From the NCBI GenBank assembly GCA_031278255.1, contig JAITKU010000229.1:1-22214 (forward strand): a stretch of 22,214 bases of DNA, given 5' to 3'. Shown piece by piece: positions 7,566 through 16,590 of this stretch (position 1 is its first letter; every line of letters begins with the position of its first letter). The translations under genes were made by a program, and so were the position numbers. The notes beneath the pieces were generated by a model. It was not told the origin of the DNA, did no database searches, and worked only from the letters and a program-made list of their open reading frames with translations. Source of the DNA: Eubacteriales Family XIII. Incertae Sedis bacterium (GTDB lineage: Bacteria > Bacillota > Clostridia > Peptostreptococcales > Anaerovoracaceae).

Positions 7566-8752
7566 AACCCGTTACCGTATCGCAATTGAACGGCTACATC
7601 CATCGCGTGCTGCGCGCGGACCCCGTTCTCGGCGTCGTTTCCGTTATCGGCGAGATCGCGAATCTGAAGTACCACGGTTCCGGTCACATATATTTCAGCC
7701 TGAAAGACGCGTCGTCCGCGCTCAACTGCTTTCTGCCGGCGGGCGCAAAGGGCGTTTCGCGCGCGCTCGCGGACGGCGCGGAGATCGTGGCATCGGGCTA
7801 TATCTCGGTGTACGAGAAAGGCGGCTATTACTCGCTGACCGTCACGAATATCGCGGAGGGCAGCCGCCGCCTCGGGGATATGGCGATCGCTTTCGACAGG
7901 CTCAAGGAGAAGCTTGCAAAGGAGGGGCTGTTCGACGAGAAGCATAAGCGCGCCCTCCCGTTTTTTCCGCGAAAGCTGGCCGTCGTCACCTCGGAGACGG
8001 GCGCCGCCGTGCAGGATATTTTGAAGATCATAAAGGCCCGCAATACCTGCGTCGATGTACTCGTATACCCCGTCAGGGTGCAGGGGGAGGGCGCCGCGGC
8101 GGAGATCGCGGCGGCCGTCGCCGCGCTGAACGAGTCTTTCCCCGAAACGGACTGCATGATCGTGGGGCGGGGCGGCGGCGCCGCGGAGGACCTGCAGGCT
8201 TTCAACGAGGAAGGCGTTGTGCGGGCCGTGTTCGCCTCCGCGATCCCGGTCATATCGGCCGTGGGGCACGAAACGGATTTCACCCTGACGGATTTTGCCG
8301 CCGACTATCGCGCGGAAACGCCGACCGCGGCGGCGCAGGCGGCCGTACCGGATACGGCGGCGCTGCTGGCCTTGCTCGACCGTGACAGGACCGAACTGGC
8401 GGGGTCCGCGCGGCGGCGGCTGGAACACCTGGCGCTGCGCGTGAAGAGCGGCGGGCGCGCGGAACTCTTTGCCGCCTTGGACCGCGCCGCGGGCGCCGCC
8501 GCCCACCGCACGGCAAAGCTGCGGGCGGAACTCTCGCGCCGCGCGGAACGCGCGTTCTCGCAGCGCAGGACGCGCACGGCGGCCTATGGCGCGGCGCTCT
8601 CCTCGCTGGATCCGGGCGCCGTACTCGCGCGGGGTTACGCCGTGCTGACCGCCGCGGACGGCGCGATCGTCGCCTCGGTCTCGCGCGCGCGCAGGGGAGA
8701 CGCGGTCAGCGCGCATTTGACGGACGGAGAACTTGCACTGGAGGTGCTGTGA
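7556..8752 (+). CDS. xseA: Exodeoxyribonuclease VII large subunit
   Basis: Large subunit of exonuclease VII, which degrades single-stranded DNA in both directions. The 398 residues show an N-terminal OB-fold (VSQLNGYIHRVLRADPVLGVVSVIGEIANLKYHGSGHIYFSLKD) and the catalytic domain blocks LAVVTSETGAAVQDI, IVGRGGGAAEDLQAFNEE and ISAVGHETDFTLTDFAADYRAETPTAAAQ. A long, arginine-rich helical region (about 270-360) forms the coiled-coil that holds small subunits, and the tail has DPGAVLARGYAVLT. It overlaps the preceding Kae1-like gene by 10 bases and is followed one base after its stop by the xseB start codon, so both subunits should be made together. Confidence 0.97.
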   Translation: MAVKPVTVSQLNGYIHRVLRADPVLGVVSVIGEIANLKYHGSGHIYFSLKDASSALNCFLPAGAKGVSRALADGAEIVASGYISVYEKGGYYSLTVTNIAEGSRRLGDMAIAFDRLKEKLAKEGLFDEKHKRALPFFPRKLAVVTSETGAAVQDILKIIKARNTCVDVLVYPVRVQGEGAAAEIAAAVAALNESFPETDCMIVGRGGGAAEDLQAFNEEGVVRAVFASAIPVISAVGHETDFTLTDFAADYRAETPTAAAQAAVPDTAALLALLDRDRTELAGSARRRLEHLALRVKSGGRAELFAALDRAAGAAAHRTAKLRAELSRRAERAFSQRRTRTAAYGAALSSLDPGAVLARGYAVLTAADGAIVASVSRARRGDAVSAHLTDGELALEVL

Positions 8753-8753
8753 T

Positions 8754-8996
8754 ATGACAAAGAGCCGAAAGCAAACGGGTGAAGAGACGGCCAAAGCGGT
8801 CCCCACCGACCGGCTTCCCTTTGAAGAAGCGCTCGCGGGTCTCGAACGCTCCGTGGAGATGCTGAAGAACGAAAGAACGACGCTTGCGAACATCGTCCAA
8901 AGCTTCGAGGAGGGCGTGGCCTACTACGAACGCTGCGAGTCGATCCTGCGCGAAGCGAAACAGAAGATCGAGGTCTACGGCAAGGACGGCTTTTGA
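8754..8996 (+). CDS. xseB: Exodeoxyribonuclease VII small subunit
   Basis: Small subunit of exonuclease VII; several copies coat the coiled-coil of XseA. The 80-residue protein has the diagnostic PFEEALAGLERSVEMLKNERTTLANIVQSFEEGVAYYERCESILREAKQKIE, that is two helices with the LEEAL...LE..V..L and FEEG...Y..C...L patterns. The ATG at 8754 is favoured because GGAGG (8740-8744) stands nine bases upstream. A TTG at 8733 in the same frame would add seven residues (starting MHWRCCD) with no support. It comes directly after xseA. Confidence 0.96.
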   Translation: MTKSRKQTGEETAKAVPTDRLPFEEALAGLERSVEMLKNERTTLANIVQSFEEGVAYYERCESILREAKQKIEVYGKDGF

Positions 8997-9016
8997 GGCC
9001 GTCCGCGTAAGGGTCT

Positions 9017-9032
9017 CGGGCCGCGCGGCCCG
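9017..9032. repeat. Perfect 16-base GC palindrome between xseB and ispA
   Basis: CGGGCCGCGCGGCCCG equals its own reverse complement. As RNA it would fold to a 6-bp stem with a GCGC loop. No T-run follows, so it is not an ordinary terminator. It sits about 17 bases before the ispA start and just ahead of its weak ribosome site, so it could affect mRNA processing or initiation, or it may be chance in GC-rich DNA. Confidence 0.5.
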
Positions 9033-9048
9033 ATGAACGGAGTCGAAC

Positions 9049-9948
9049 ATGCGGGATTTTGAAGAATACATCGCGCGCAAGGCTTTGGTTGAGGAACACC
9101 TTCTCGATTTTCTTCCCGAGGTGGATCCCAAGAGCAGCGCTCTGTATGCGGCCATGCACTACAGCCTGAAAAGCGGCGGCAAGCGCATACGTCCCGTGTT
9201 GCTGCTGGCGGCCTGCGAGTTCGCGGGCGGCGAGGCGCGCGAGGCCCTGCCTTATGCCTGCGCCGTCGAATACATACATTGCTATTCCCTGATTCACGAC
9301 GATCTGCCCGGCATGGACGACGACGAGCTGCGCCGCGGTCTGCCGACGAACCACATGGTCTACGGGGAGGGCATGGCCGTGCTTGCGGGCGACGGTCTTT
9401 TGACCACGGCTTTCGAGGCCATGAACAAGGACATGCTCATCTATTTCGACGATCCCGTCAAGCTGAAGCGGCGCGTCCGCGCCTCGCACGAGATATCGAA
9501 AGGCGCGGGCTGCAGGGGCATGGCGGCGGGGCAGGCCGCCGACATCGAGGCCGCGGGCAAGTCGATCGCCGGCGAACTTTTGGACTACATCCATCTGAAC
9601 AAGACGGCCGCGCCGATCGTCGCCGCGGTAAAGGCGGGCGCTTTCATCGGCGGCGCGACGAAAGAGGTCCTCACGGCGCTGGAAAATTACGCGGAGAACC
9701 TCGGTCTCGCGTTTCAGATAGCCGACGATATACTCGATGTCACGGGCGACGAGGGCGAACTCGGCAAGCGGACGGGCGCGGACAGGGCGCGCGCGAAACC
9801 GACCTATCCCGCGCTCTACGGCGTCGAACAGTCGCGCAAACGGCTCGCGGCCCTAACGGAGTCCGCGACGGACGCGTTGGCGTCTTTCTACGACAACGCG
9901 GAGTTTTTCATAAAGGCGGCGCAATATCTGGCGAGCCGGAACGGATGA
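9049..9948 (+). CDS. ispA: Polyprenyl (farnesyl/geranylgeranyl) diphosphate synthase
   Basis: Cytoplasmic isoprenyl transferase that joins isopentenyl diphosphate to allylic diphosphates, giving C15 or C20 chains for quinones and cell-wall lipid carriers. The 299 residues include GGKRIRPVL (43-51), the first aspartate-rich motif DDLPGMD (84-90), GDGLLTTAFE (114-122), GQAADIE (161-167), LNKTAAPI (183-190) and the second aspartate-rich motif DDILD (226-230) followed by GDEGELGKRTGAD. All catalytic aspartates are present. Chain length cannot be fixed without modelling, but the IspA-type length and position after xseB favour farnesyl diphosphate synthase. The stop overlaps the tlyA start as ATGA. 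Confidence 0.94.
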   Translation: MRDFEEYIARKALVEEHLLDFLPEVDPKSSALYAAMHYSLKSGGKRIRPVLLLAACEFAGGEAREALPYACAVEYIHCYSLIHDDLPGMDDDELRRGLPTNHMVYGEGMAVLAGDGLLTTAFEAMNKDMLIYFDDPVKLKRRVRASHEISKGAGCRGMAAGQAADIEAAGKSIAGELLDYIHLNKTAAPIVAAVKAGAFIGGATKEVLTALENYAENLGLAFQIADDILDVTGDEGELGKRTGADRARAKPTYPALYGVEQSRKRLAALTESATDALASFYDNAEFFIKAAQYLASRNG

Positions 9949-10679
9949 GCGTACAAAAGGACAGGCTGGATACGATCCTGCACGAACGCGGCTTTTTCGC
10001 GTCGCGGGAAAAGGCGAAAGCCGCGGTTATGGCGGGCGTCGTACTCGTAAACGGAGAACGCGCGCCCAAGGCCGGAATGCCCGTCGCGCGGGACGCGAAG
10101 ATCAGTCTGCTCGCCCCGGCCTGTCCCTATGTGAGCCGGGGCGGATGCAAACTCGCGGCCGCCCTCGACGGCTTTTGCGTGGACCCCGCGGGCGCGGTCG
10201 CGATCGACATAGGCGCCTCCACGGGGGGATTCACGGACTGCCTCCTGCAGCGCGGCGCGCGCAGGGTATACGCCGTCGATGTGGGCTACGGACAGCTCGA
10301 CTGGAAGCTGCGAAACGACGCCCGCGTCACGAACATGGAGCGCGTCAACATACGCCTGCTGCCCGCCGGCGCCATCCCGGAAAAGGCGGATCTGATCACG
10401 ATAGACGTGGCCTTTATCTCGCTGAAGCTCGTACTCCCCGTGGCCGCGACGCTCTTGGCAAAGGACGGCGCGATGATCTGTCTGGTCAAGCCGCAGTTTG
10501 AGGCGGGCAGGGAACAGGTGGGGAAAAACGGCATCGTGCGCGATGAAAAGGTCCGCGCGGAGGTGATCCGAAACGTGATCGCCTACGGCTCGGAAAACGG
10601 TCTTGCCGCGCACGGCGTACTGCCCTCTCCCATCAAGGGGGCGAAAGGCAACACGGAATATTTGTTACTGTTTAAGTGA
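9945..10679 (+). CDS. tlyA: TlyA family rRNA (cytidine-2'-O)-methyltransferase
   Basis: Methylates ribose of cytidine in rRNA; TlyA homologues in other bacteria act on 16S and 23S rRNA and affect capreomycin sensitivity. The 244 residues have an N-terminal S4 RNA-binding domain (RLDTILHERGFFASREKAKAAVMAGVVLVNG) joined by SRGGCKLAAAL to an FtsJ-type Rossmann methyltransferase domain. There the SAM site is AIDIGASTGGFTDCLLQRGA, followed by VDVGYGQLDWKLRND, TIDVAFISLKLVLP and LVKPQFEAGREQVGKNGIVRD. The ATG at 9945 overlaps the ispA stop (ATGA); the open frame continues further upstream only as a shadow within ispA. Confidence 0.96.
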   Translation: MSVQKDRLDTILHERGFFASREKAKAAVMAGVVLVNGERAPKAGMPVARDAKISLLAPACPYVSRGGCKLAAALDGFCVDPAGAVAIDIGASTGGFTDCLLQRGARRVYAVDVGYGQLDWKLRNDARVTNMERVNIRLLPAGAIPEKADLITIDVAFISLKLVLPVAATLLAKDGAMICLVKPQFEAGREQVGKNGIVRDEKVRAEVIRNVIAYGSENGLAAHGVLPSPIKGAKGNTEYLLLFK

Positions 10680-10688
10680 GGAGGCACA

Positions 10689-11912
10689 ATGAGGTTATCG
10701 AAAAAAATACGCGGTATCAAACCCTCTCCCATCAGAAAATTCTTCAAGTACACGGAAGCCGCGAAGCGCGCCGGCAAGAAGCTGTACTTTTTGAATATCG
10801 GTCAGCCCGACGTAAAAACGCCGGCCGTGTTCATGGAAGCGATCCGAAACGACCTGCGGGAGATCGTGGAATACGGACCCTCCGCAGGCTCGCCCGAACT
10901 CATCGAGGCGGTGCGGGACTACTACAGGCGCTACGGCATGGACTTCTCGCAGGACGAGGTCCTCATCACCTGCGGCGGCAGCGAGGCCCTGCGCTTCGTC
11001 ATAGACTGTATCTGCGACGACGGCGATGAGATCATCGTGCCGGAACCTTTCTACACGAACTACGGCGCTTTTGTGCGCGCCTCGGGCGGCGTCATCGTGC
11101 CTCTCACCACCCGCGCGGAGGAGGGCTACCGCTATGCCGACCGCGACGCGCTTGAGCGCCTCGTCACGCCGCGCACCAAGGCCCTGCTGCTCACGAACCC
11201 CGGCAACCCGACGGGCGTCGTACTCACGCGGGACGAAATGGAACGCATCGGCGCTTTCGCGCGGGAAAACGACCTGTTCATCATCTCCGACGAGGTCTAC
11301 CGGGAATTCGTATACGACAACAAAGCCATGTCCGGATTCGGGCAGATCGCGGATATCGCCGACAGGACCGTGATCATAGACTCCGTTTCAAAGCGTTTCA
11401 GCGCCTGCGGCGCGCGCATCGGCGTCGCGCTCTCCAAGAATAAGGATTTAATGGAAAATTTGTTAAAACTTGCACAGAGCCGTCTCTGCGCGCCCACGCT
11501 CGATCAGGTGGGCGCCGCCGCGCTCTACAGGTTGCCGCCCGATTATTTTGACGCGGTGCGGGCGGAATTCGAGCGGCGACGCAACGCGGTCTGCGAGGAA
11601 CTTTCCAAGATCGACGGCGCCGTGTTTACGAAGCCGCCCGGGGCTTTCTACATCATGGTGAAGCTGCCCGTGGACGACGCGGAGGAATTCCTCCTGTGGC
11701 TTTTAGAGAATTTCGACGACGAGGGAGAGAGCGTCATGTTCACGCCCGCGGAGGATTTCTACGCGACGGAGGGACTCGGGCGCAGCGAGATTCGCATCGC
11801 CTACGTGCTGAACGAAAGGGATTTGCGGCGCGCGACGGAGTTGATAAGGCTCGCGCTTTCGGCTTGGCGGGGCACCCTTGCGGATGCGTCGCGCCGCGTC
11901 GGAACGGGATAA
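10689..11912 (+). CDS. PLP-dependent class I/II aminotransferase
   Basis: Fold-type I aminotransferase of the aspartate aminotransferase superfamily; the substrate is not clear. The 407 residues show the N-terminal GQPDVKTPAVFMEAI, the substrate loop YGPSAGSPELIEAV, ITCGGSEAL near the cofactor phosphate, NPGNPTGVVL, the DEVYREFVYD aspartate/tyrosine pair that contacts the PLP ring, and the Schiff-base lysine K235 in DSVSKRFSACGARIG, with a late arginine in the EIRIAY segment for substrate carboxylate. A strong GAGGAGG ribosome site precedes the ATG. It lies between tlyA and mutS, a context that says nothing about substrate. Aspartate-type or branched/aromatic aminotransferase are the main options. 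Confidence 0.9.
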   Translation: MRLSKKIRGIKPSPIRKFFKYTEAAKRAGKKLYFLNIGQPDVKTPAVFMEAIRNDLREIVEYGPSAGSPELIEAVRDYYRRYGMDFSQDEVLITCGGSEALRFVIDCICDDGDEIIVPEPFYTNYGAFVRASGGVIVPLTTRAEEGYRYADRDALERLVTPRTKALLLTNPGNPTGVVLTRDEMERIGAFARENDLFIISDEVYREFVYDNKAMSGFGQIADIADRTVIIDSVSKRFSACGARIGVALSKNKDLMENLLKLAQSRLCAPTLDQVGAAALYRLPPDYFDAVRAEFERRRNAVCEELSKIDGAVFTKPPGAFYIMVKLPVDDAEEFLLWLLENFDDEGESVMFTPAEDFYATEGLGRSEIRIAYVLNERDLRRATELIRLALSAWRGTLADASRRVGTG

Positions 11913-11918
11913 ACGGCC

Positions 11919-14543
11919 ATGACCCCCATGATGCGTCAATATCATGAAATCAAGGAGAAGCACAGGGATTGCATCCTGTTTTTCAGGCTGGGCGACTTCT
12001 ACGAAATGTTCTTCGACGACGCGATACAAGCCTCAAGGGAACTCGAAATCACGCTGACGGGCAAGAGCAGCGGCGACGGGGAACGGGCGCCCATGTGCGG
12101 CGTACCCTACCACGCCGCGGAGACCTATCTGGCGAAACTCGTGGAACGCGGACACAAGGTCGCGATCTGCGAGCAGATCGAGGACCCCGATGAGACGAAG
12201 GGTATCGTAAAGCGCGAGGTTGTCCGCATTGTCACGCCGGGGACGGTAACGGGCCGCGCCATGCTGCAGGACAGTGAAAACAATTATCTGGCCTCTCTTT
12301 TTCTGTGCGAAAAACAGGCGGGCCTGGTCTTTTGCGACATCACCACGGGCGAGATGAACGCCTGCGAGATCGAGGGAAATGGCCTCCGAGAAACCCTGTT
12401 GAACGAAACGGTCCGGATCAAGGTCTGCGAACTCCTGCTGAACCCCCGCGCGGAGACGAGCGGTCTCTCTGACGAAATGCGCAAGAACGGCATCCGGCAC
12501 ATCACGTCGCTGCCCGAGGAGGTATTCGCGGAGGAACCGGCCGAACGTCTGATCCTGCATCATTTCGGCGTTCTTTCGACGGAGGGCCTCGGCATTGCGG
12601 AAAAGCCCTGTCTCACGCGGGCCCTCGGCGGGCTTTTGCACTACCTGAACGAAACGCAGAAGCAGACCCTCGGGCACATGAGCCGCCTGCGCGTCTACGC
12701 CACGGACGATCGCATGCCCCTCGACAAGGCGACGATCCGCAATCTGGAACTTACGGAAACCCTCTACGGCGGCCGCGTACAGGGTTCCCTGCTCGGCGTG
12801 CTGGACAGGACGCTGACGGCCATGGGCGGCCGCTGTATCAGACAATGGTTGCGCGCGCCGCTGAACAAACGCGCGGAGATCGACGCCCGCCTCGAGGCCG
12901 TGAACCGCCTGCTGGAGGGGATATTGCAACGGAACAACCTGCGCGAACTGCTCCGGGGCATGTATGATCTCGAACGGCTTTCCGGCCGTATCTCCTGCGG
13001 CGGCGCGAACGGCAGGGATATGATCGCCCTGCGCAATTCCCTGGCCCTGCTGCCGGACCTGAAAGCGGAAACGGCTTCGATCGATGCGCCGCTTTTGCGC
13101 GCGCTCGCCGCGGAAACGGCGGACCTCTCGGAGGCCGAGGCCCTGATCACCAAAGCCGTCCGCGAGGACGCGCCCCACGCGCTGAAAGACGGCGGCCTGA
13201 TACGGGAGGGTTATTCCGAGGAATTGGACGCGCTGAAGCATTCCATACAGGACGGGCGGAAATGGATCGCCGCGCTGGAGGGCACGGAACGCGCGCGCAC
13301 GGGAATCAAAAACCTGAAAGTCGGCTACAACAAGGTGTTCGGCTATTACATCGAGATCACGCGTTCCTATCTCGAACGCATACCCGAGGCCTACATCAGG
13401 AAACAGACGCTGGCCAACTGCGAGCGCTTTGTGACGCCGGAGTTAAAAGAGGTGGAGTCCGTCGTGCTGAACGCCGAAACGAAGATCAACCGTCTCGAAT
13501 ACGAGCTGTTTTGCGGTGTCAGGGACGGTCTGCTCGCGTATGCGGCGCGCATACAGGCGACGGCGGCGGCCGTGGCCGCGCTGGACGTGCTGCTCGCCTT
13601 TGCGGAAACGGCGGAAAAACTCGGTTACGTGCGGCCCGAGGTGAACGACGGGGACGTGATCGCGATCGAAAAGGGCAGACATCCCGTCGTCGAGCAGACG
13701 ATCACGGGCGGCGCCTTTGTATCCAACGACCTTTGGCTCGATCGCGGCGCGCATTCCCTGCTGCTGATCACGGGACCGAATATGGCGGGAAAATCGACCT
13801 ATATGCGACAGACGGCCCTGATCGTCCTCATGGCGCAGGTGGGTTCTTTCGTCCCGGCGGAAAAGGCCGTCATAGGCGTGGCGGATCGTATCTATACGCG
13901 TATCGGCGCCTCGGACAATCTGGCGCAGGGGCAGAGTACCTTTTACGTCGAGATGAGCGAACTGGCCTATATCCTGAACACGGCCTCCGCGCGCAGCCTG
14001 ATCATACTGGACGAGATCGGCCGCGGAACGAGTACCTATGACGGGCTTTCCATCGCGTGGGCCGTCGCGGAACGCCTCTGCGGCGAGAAAACCCGCGTGC
14101 GCACGCTCTTCGCGACGCATTACCACGAACTCACGGAACTGGAGGGCACGGCGCGGGGACTCGTGAACCTGAATGTGGATGTCAGCGAGGCGGGTGGGGA
14201 CATCGTATTCTTGCATAAGATCGCACCGGGCAGCGCGAGCCGAAGCTACGGCATACACGTCGCCGGACTCGCGGGCGTGCCGAGGTCGCTGCTCGCGGCG
14301 GCCGAGGAAAAGCTGCACGTTCTCGAAAAAGGGCGCGCGCGTATCGGCGCGAACGATACGGCCCGCGGCGCGCCGGGGGCCGCCAAGGACGGCGAGACCG
14401 CGCCGGAACAGCTTTCGTTTTTCGATTTCGCGCCGAATCCCGTGCTGGAAAGGCTCAAATCGCTGAACCTGATGGAGATCAAACCCTCCGAGGCGTTCTC
14501 CGTACTCGAGGCCCTGCAGGAGGCGGCACTGAACCGGTTTTGA
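11919..14543 (+). CDS. mutS: DNA mismatch repair protein MutS
   Basis: Recognises base mismatches and small loops and recruits MutL in an ATP-dependent way. The 874 residues are full length for MutS1. The mismatch-reading F-x-E motif is F27-Y-E29 within LGDFYEMF. The connector, lever and clamp domains follow (YNKVFGYYIEIT and NCERFVTPELKEVE). The ATPase domain has Walker A GPNMAGKST (about 619-627), the YTRIGASDNLAQGQSTFYVEM block, Walker B DEIGRGTSTYDG (from about 698) and the FATHYHEL motif. The C-terminal end is EQLSFFDF then a helical tail. It starts six bases after the aminotransferase stop with a weak ribosome site, and mutL follows. Confidence 0.98.
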   Translation: MTPMMRQYHEIKEKHRDCILFFRLGDFYEMFFDDAIQASRELEITLTGKSSGDGERAPMCGVPYHAAETYLAKLVERGHKVAICEQIEDPDETKGIVKREVVRIVTPGTVTGRAMLQDSENNYLASLFLCEKQAGLVFCDITTGEMNACEIEGNGLRETLLNETVRIKVCELLLNPRAETSGLSDEMRKNGIRHITSLPEEVFAEEPAERLILHHFGVLSTEGLGIAEKPCLTRALGGLLHYLNETQKQTLGHMSRLRVYATDDRMPLDKATIRNLELTETLYGGRVQGSLLGVLDRTLTAMGGRCIRQWLRAPLNKRAEIDARLEAVNRLLEGILQRNNLRELLRGMYDLERLSGRISCGGANGRDMIALRNSLALLPDLKAETASIDAPLLRALAAETADLSEAEALITKAVREDAPHALKDGGLIREGYSEELDALKHSIQDGRKWIAALEGTERARTGIKNLKVGYNKVFGYYIEITRSYLERIPEAYIRKQTLANCERFVTPELKEVESVVLNAETKINRLEYELFCGVRDGLLAYAARIQATAAAVAALDVLLAFAETAEKLGYVRPEVNDGDVIAIEKGRHPVVEQTITGGAFVSNDLWLDRGAHSLLLITGPNMAGKSTYMRQTALIVLMAQVGSFVPAEKAVIGVADRIYTRIGASDNLAQGQSTFYVEMSELAYILNTASARSLIILDEIGRGTSTYDGLSIAWAVAERLCGEKTRVRTLFATHYHELTELEGTARGLVNLNVDVSEAGGDIVFLHKIAPGSASRSYGIHVAGLAGVPRSLLAAAEEKLHVLEKGRARIGANDTARGAPGAAKDGETAPEQLSFFDFAPNPVLERLKSLNLMEIKPSEAFSVLEALQEAALNRF

Positions 14544-14581
14544 TCGCATTGTTCGGCAAGCGATTCGGAAAGAGGACGGAC

Positions 14582-16468
14582 ATGGAAAAGATATCGAAGC
14601 TTCCCCCGCAAATCGCGGAGAAGATCGCCGCGGGCGAGGTCGTGACGAACCCCGCCTCCGCAGTCAAGGAGCTTGTGGAAAACAGCATGGATGCCGGCGC
14701 GCGCGCGATTACGGTCGAGATCAAAAACGGCGGCAAATCCATGATACGCGTCAGCGACGACGGCGCGGGTATCTCCTCGGCCGAGGTGCGGACCGCTTTC
14801 CTGCGCCACGCCACGAGCAAGATCAAAAGCCTTGAGGATCTGGACCGCATCGACACTTTCGGTTTTCGGGGCGAAGCGCTCACGAGTATCGCCGCCGTTT
14901 CACGGCTCGAACTCTACACAAAGACGGCGGAGGAGGGCGCGGGCGCGATGATCCGCATCGAGGGCGGCAAGGTCCTTTACGAGAAGCCCGTGGGGACGGC
15001 GGAGGGAACGACCGTCGTGGTTTCCGATCTCTTTTTCAACACCCCGGCCCGCCTGAAATTCCTAAAGAGCGACCGCGCGGAGGGCGCGCGCGTCGCGGAC
15101 GTGCTTTCCGCGTTGGCGCTCGGCCGCGCGGACGTTCGCGTCAGGCTCATCCATAACGACGCGATCCTGTTTTCGACGCCGGGGCGCGGAGATATGCAGG
15201 CGAACATCCTCACGCTTTACGGCGGGGCGGCGGGGGGCGCGCTTTTGCCCCTGCGCGCGGAAAGCGGGGACTTCTCCCTCGGCGGCTGTATCGCGTCCGC
15301 TGCGGCGCGCCGCGCGGGCCGCAACCGTCGGCTCTTCTTCATCAACGGGCGCGCCGTGCGCAGCAAGCTTCTGGAAAAAGCCCTGACGGAGGGCTGTGCG
15401 GAAACGCCCTTTTCGGCCGGCTGTCCCTTTGCGATCCTGTTTTTGCGGGTTCCGCAGGAACATCTGGATGTCAACATCCATCCGGCCAAGAGCGAGGTGC
15501 GCTTCGACGACGAAAACGCGCTTTCGGCTTTCGTCACGGAGTCCGTGCGCGCCGCCCTCCGCGCGAAAGAGGCCGTCCCGACGATCCCGCCGCGCGAAAG
15601 GTTCTTTCTGTCCGCCGGGAAAGACGGCGCGCCTTTGGCGCGGGGAGAACAGCTTGCGCTCGCCGGCACTGCGGCGGGGCGCGGTCCGCAGACATCCGCA
15701 AACGACGAAAGCGCGGCCTATACCTATGCCCCCGCGGAGCGCGCCGCCGCGCCGCAAGGGCTTGACATAAAAAGTTTACTGTCAAGCAAAAGGGAGGAGA
15801 TCGCCGCGCGCGCGGGTTTACTGATGGAGGAAGCGGAAGAATGGGAAATCCGCGGTGACGAGCGGACGCCCGCGTCCGTTGATATCGCCGCGATTGAGCC
15901 GATGGGACGCGTCTTTGCCGCCTACATCTTGGGCAAGGACGCGGACTGCTTCTATTTCATAGACCAGCACGCCGCGCATGAGCGCGTCCTGTACGAGCGT
16001 TTCCTGCGGCAGCGCCGGGAGCGCGAAAAGCTGTGCCAGCAGTTGCTCGCGCCGATCGTGATCGAACTGCCGCACGTCGCGCGCGCGACGACGCAGGAAG
16101 AGGGCCTTGCGATGCGCGCTTTCCTCGCGGCTCTGGGCTACGAGGCCGAGGATTTTGGCGCGAACGCCTGCAAGATCAACGCGGTGCCAGCTTTCCTGCC
16201 GCTGTCCGCGGCGGAGGATTTCCTGCATCTGCTGCTTTCCGAGCTGCCGGAGGGCCGCGCGCCAAAAGACGAGGCGGCCGAGGAACGCGTGATTTCCGCC
16301 GCCTGCAAAGCCGCCGTCAAGGCGGGCGACCGTCTCGGCGACGCGGAAATCGCGGGGCTTTTGGCGCGTCTGGCGGCCTGCGAAAACCCCTACGCCTGTC
16401 CCCACGGCCGCCCAGTGCTTCTCCGCCTGACAAAACGCGACATCGAACGTCTGTTTAAGCGACGTTAA
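14582..16468 (+). CDS. mutL: DNA mismatch repair protein MutL (endonuclease type)
   Basis: Works with MutS; in species without MutH, MutL itself nicks the new strand. The 628 residues begin with a GHKL ATPase domain: KIAAGEVVTNPASAVKELVENSMDAGA (14-40), SDDGAGI (58-64) and DTFGFRGEAL (91-100). A variable linker (about 340-430) follows, then the C-terminal domain carries DQHAAHERVLYE (461-472), matching DQHA(x)2E(x)4E, ACKAAVKAGD near 574 and CPHGRP at 606, the zinc-binding set of the endonuclease type. ATG at 14582 is preferred (GAGGA a few bases upstream); a TTG 42 bases earlier overlaps the mutS stop and lacks support. Confidence 0.97.
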   Translation: MEKISKLPPQIAEKIAAGEVVTNPASAVKELVENSMDAGARAITVEIKNGGKSMIRVSDDGAGISSAEVRTAFLRHATSKIKSLEDLDRIDTFGFRGEALTSIAAVSRLELYTKTAEEGAGAMIRIEGGKVLYEKPVGTAEGTTVVVSDLFFNTPARLKFLKSDRAEGARVADVLSALALGRADVRVRLIHNDAILFSTPGRGDMQANILTLYGGAAGGALLPLRAESGDFSLGGCIASAAARRAGRNRRLFFINGRAVRSKLLEKALTEGCAETPFSAGCPFAILFLRVPQEHLDVNIHPAKSEVRFDDENALSAFVTESVRAALRAKEAVPTIPPRERFFLSAGKDGAPLARGEQLALAGTAAGRGPQTSANDESAAYTYAPAERAAAPQGLDIKSLLSSKREEIAARAGLLMEEAEEWEIRGDERTPASVDIAAIEPMGRVFAAYILGKDADCFYFIDQHAAHERVLYERFLRQRREREKLCQQLLAPIVIELPHVARATTQEEGLAMRAFLAALGYEAEDFGANACKINAVPAFLPLSAAEDFLHLLLSELPEGRAPKDEAAEERVISAACKAAVKAGDRLGDAEIAGLLARLAACENPYACPHGRPVLLRLTKRDIERLFKRR

Positions 16469-16554
16469 TGTATTTTTATTGAAATAATAGTAAATATTTA
16501 CAAGATGTGAACAATCCCGCACAAGGGGTCCTAAAGCTTTTGCGCCGAACCGCA
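16469..16554. other. AT-rich mutL-miaA spacer
   Basis: This stretch between mutL and the miaA promoter is much richer in A+T than its surroundings and holds a 10-base palindrome TAAATATTTA (16491-16500). I see no stem with a T-tail after mutL, so I cannot point to a terminator. No small gene with a ribosome site is visible. Confidence 0.5.
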
Positions 16555-16583
16555 TTGACGCTGCAAAAAAATCCATGTATACT
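16555..16583 (+). promoter_or_regulatory. Sigma-A-type promoter of miaA
   Basis: TTGACG (16555-16560) and TATACT (16578-16583) are separated by exactly 17 bases, each one base off consensus. The expected transcription start, about seven bases past the -10, falls on or next to the ATG at 16591, which would make the miaA message leaderless if that start codon is used. Confidence 0.75.
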
Positions 16584-16590
16584 GTAACAA

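Noticed and set aside
6938..8893. 651-codon open frame on the - strand
   Set aside because: It lies antisense to the Kae1-like gene and xseA, both well supported. Its protein is an arginine-rich low-complexity product without motifs, as expected for the reverse strand of GC-rich genes.
12033..13241. 402-codon open frame on the - strand inside mutS
   Set aside because: Antisense shadow of mutS; no ribosome site and no recognisable domain.
16469..16554. dif-type recombination site next to the recombinase operon
   Set aside because: The AT-rich spacer has a short palindrome, but I could not align two 11-base half-sites with a 6-base centre to known dif sequences.
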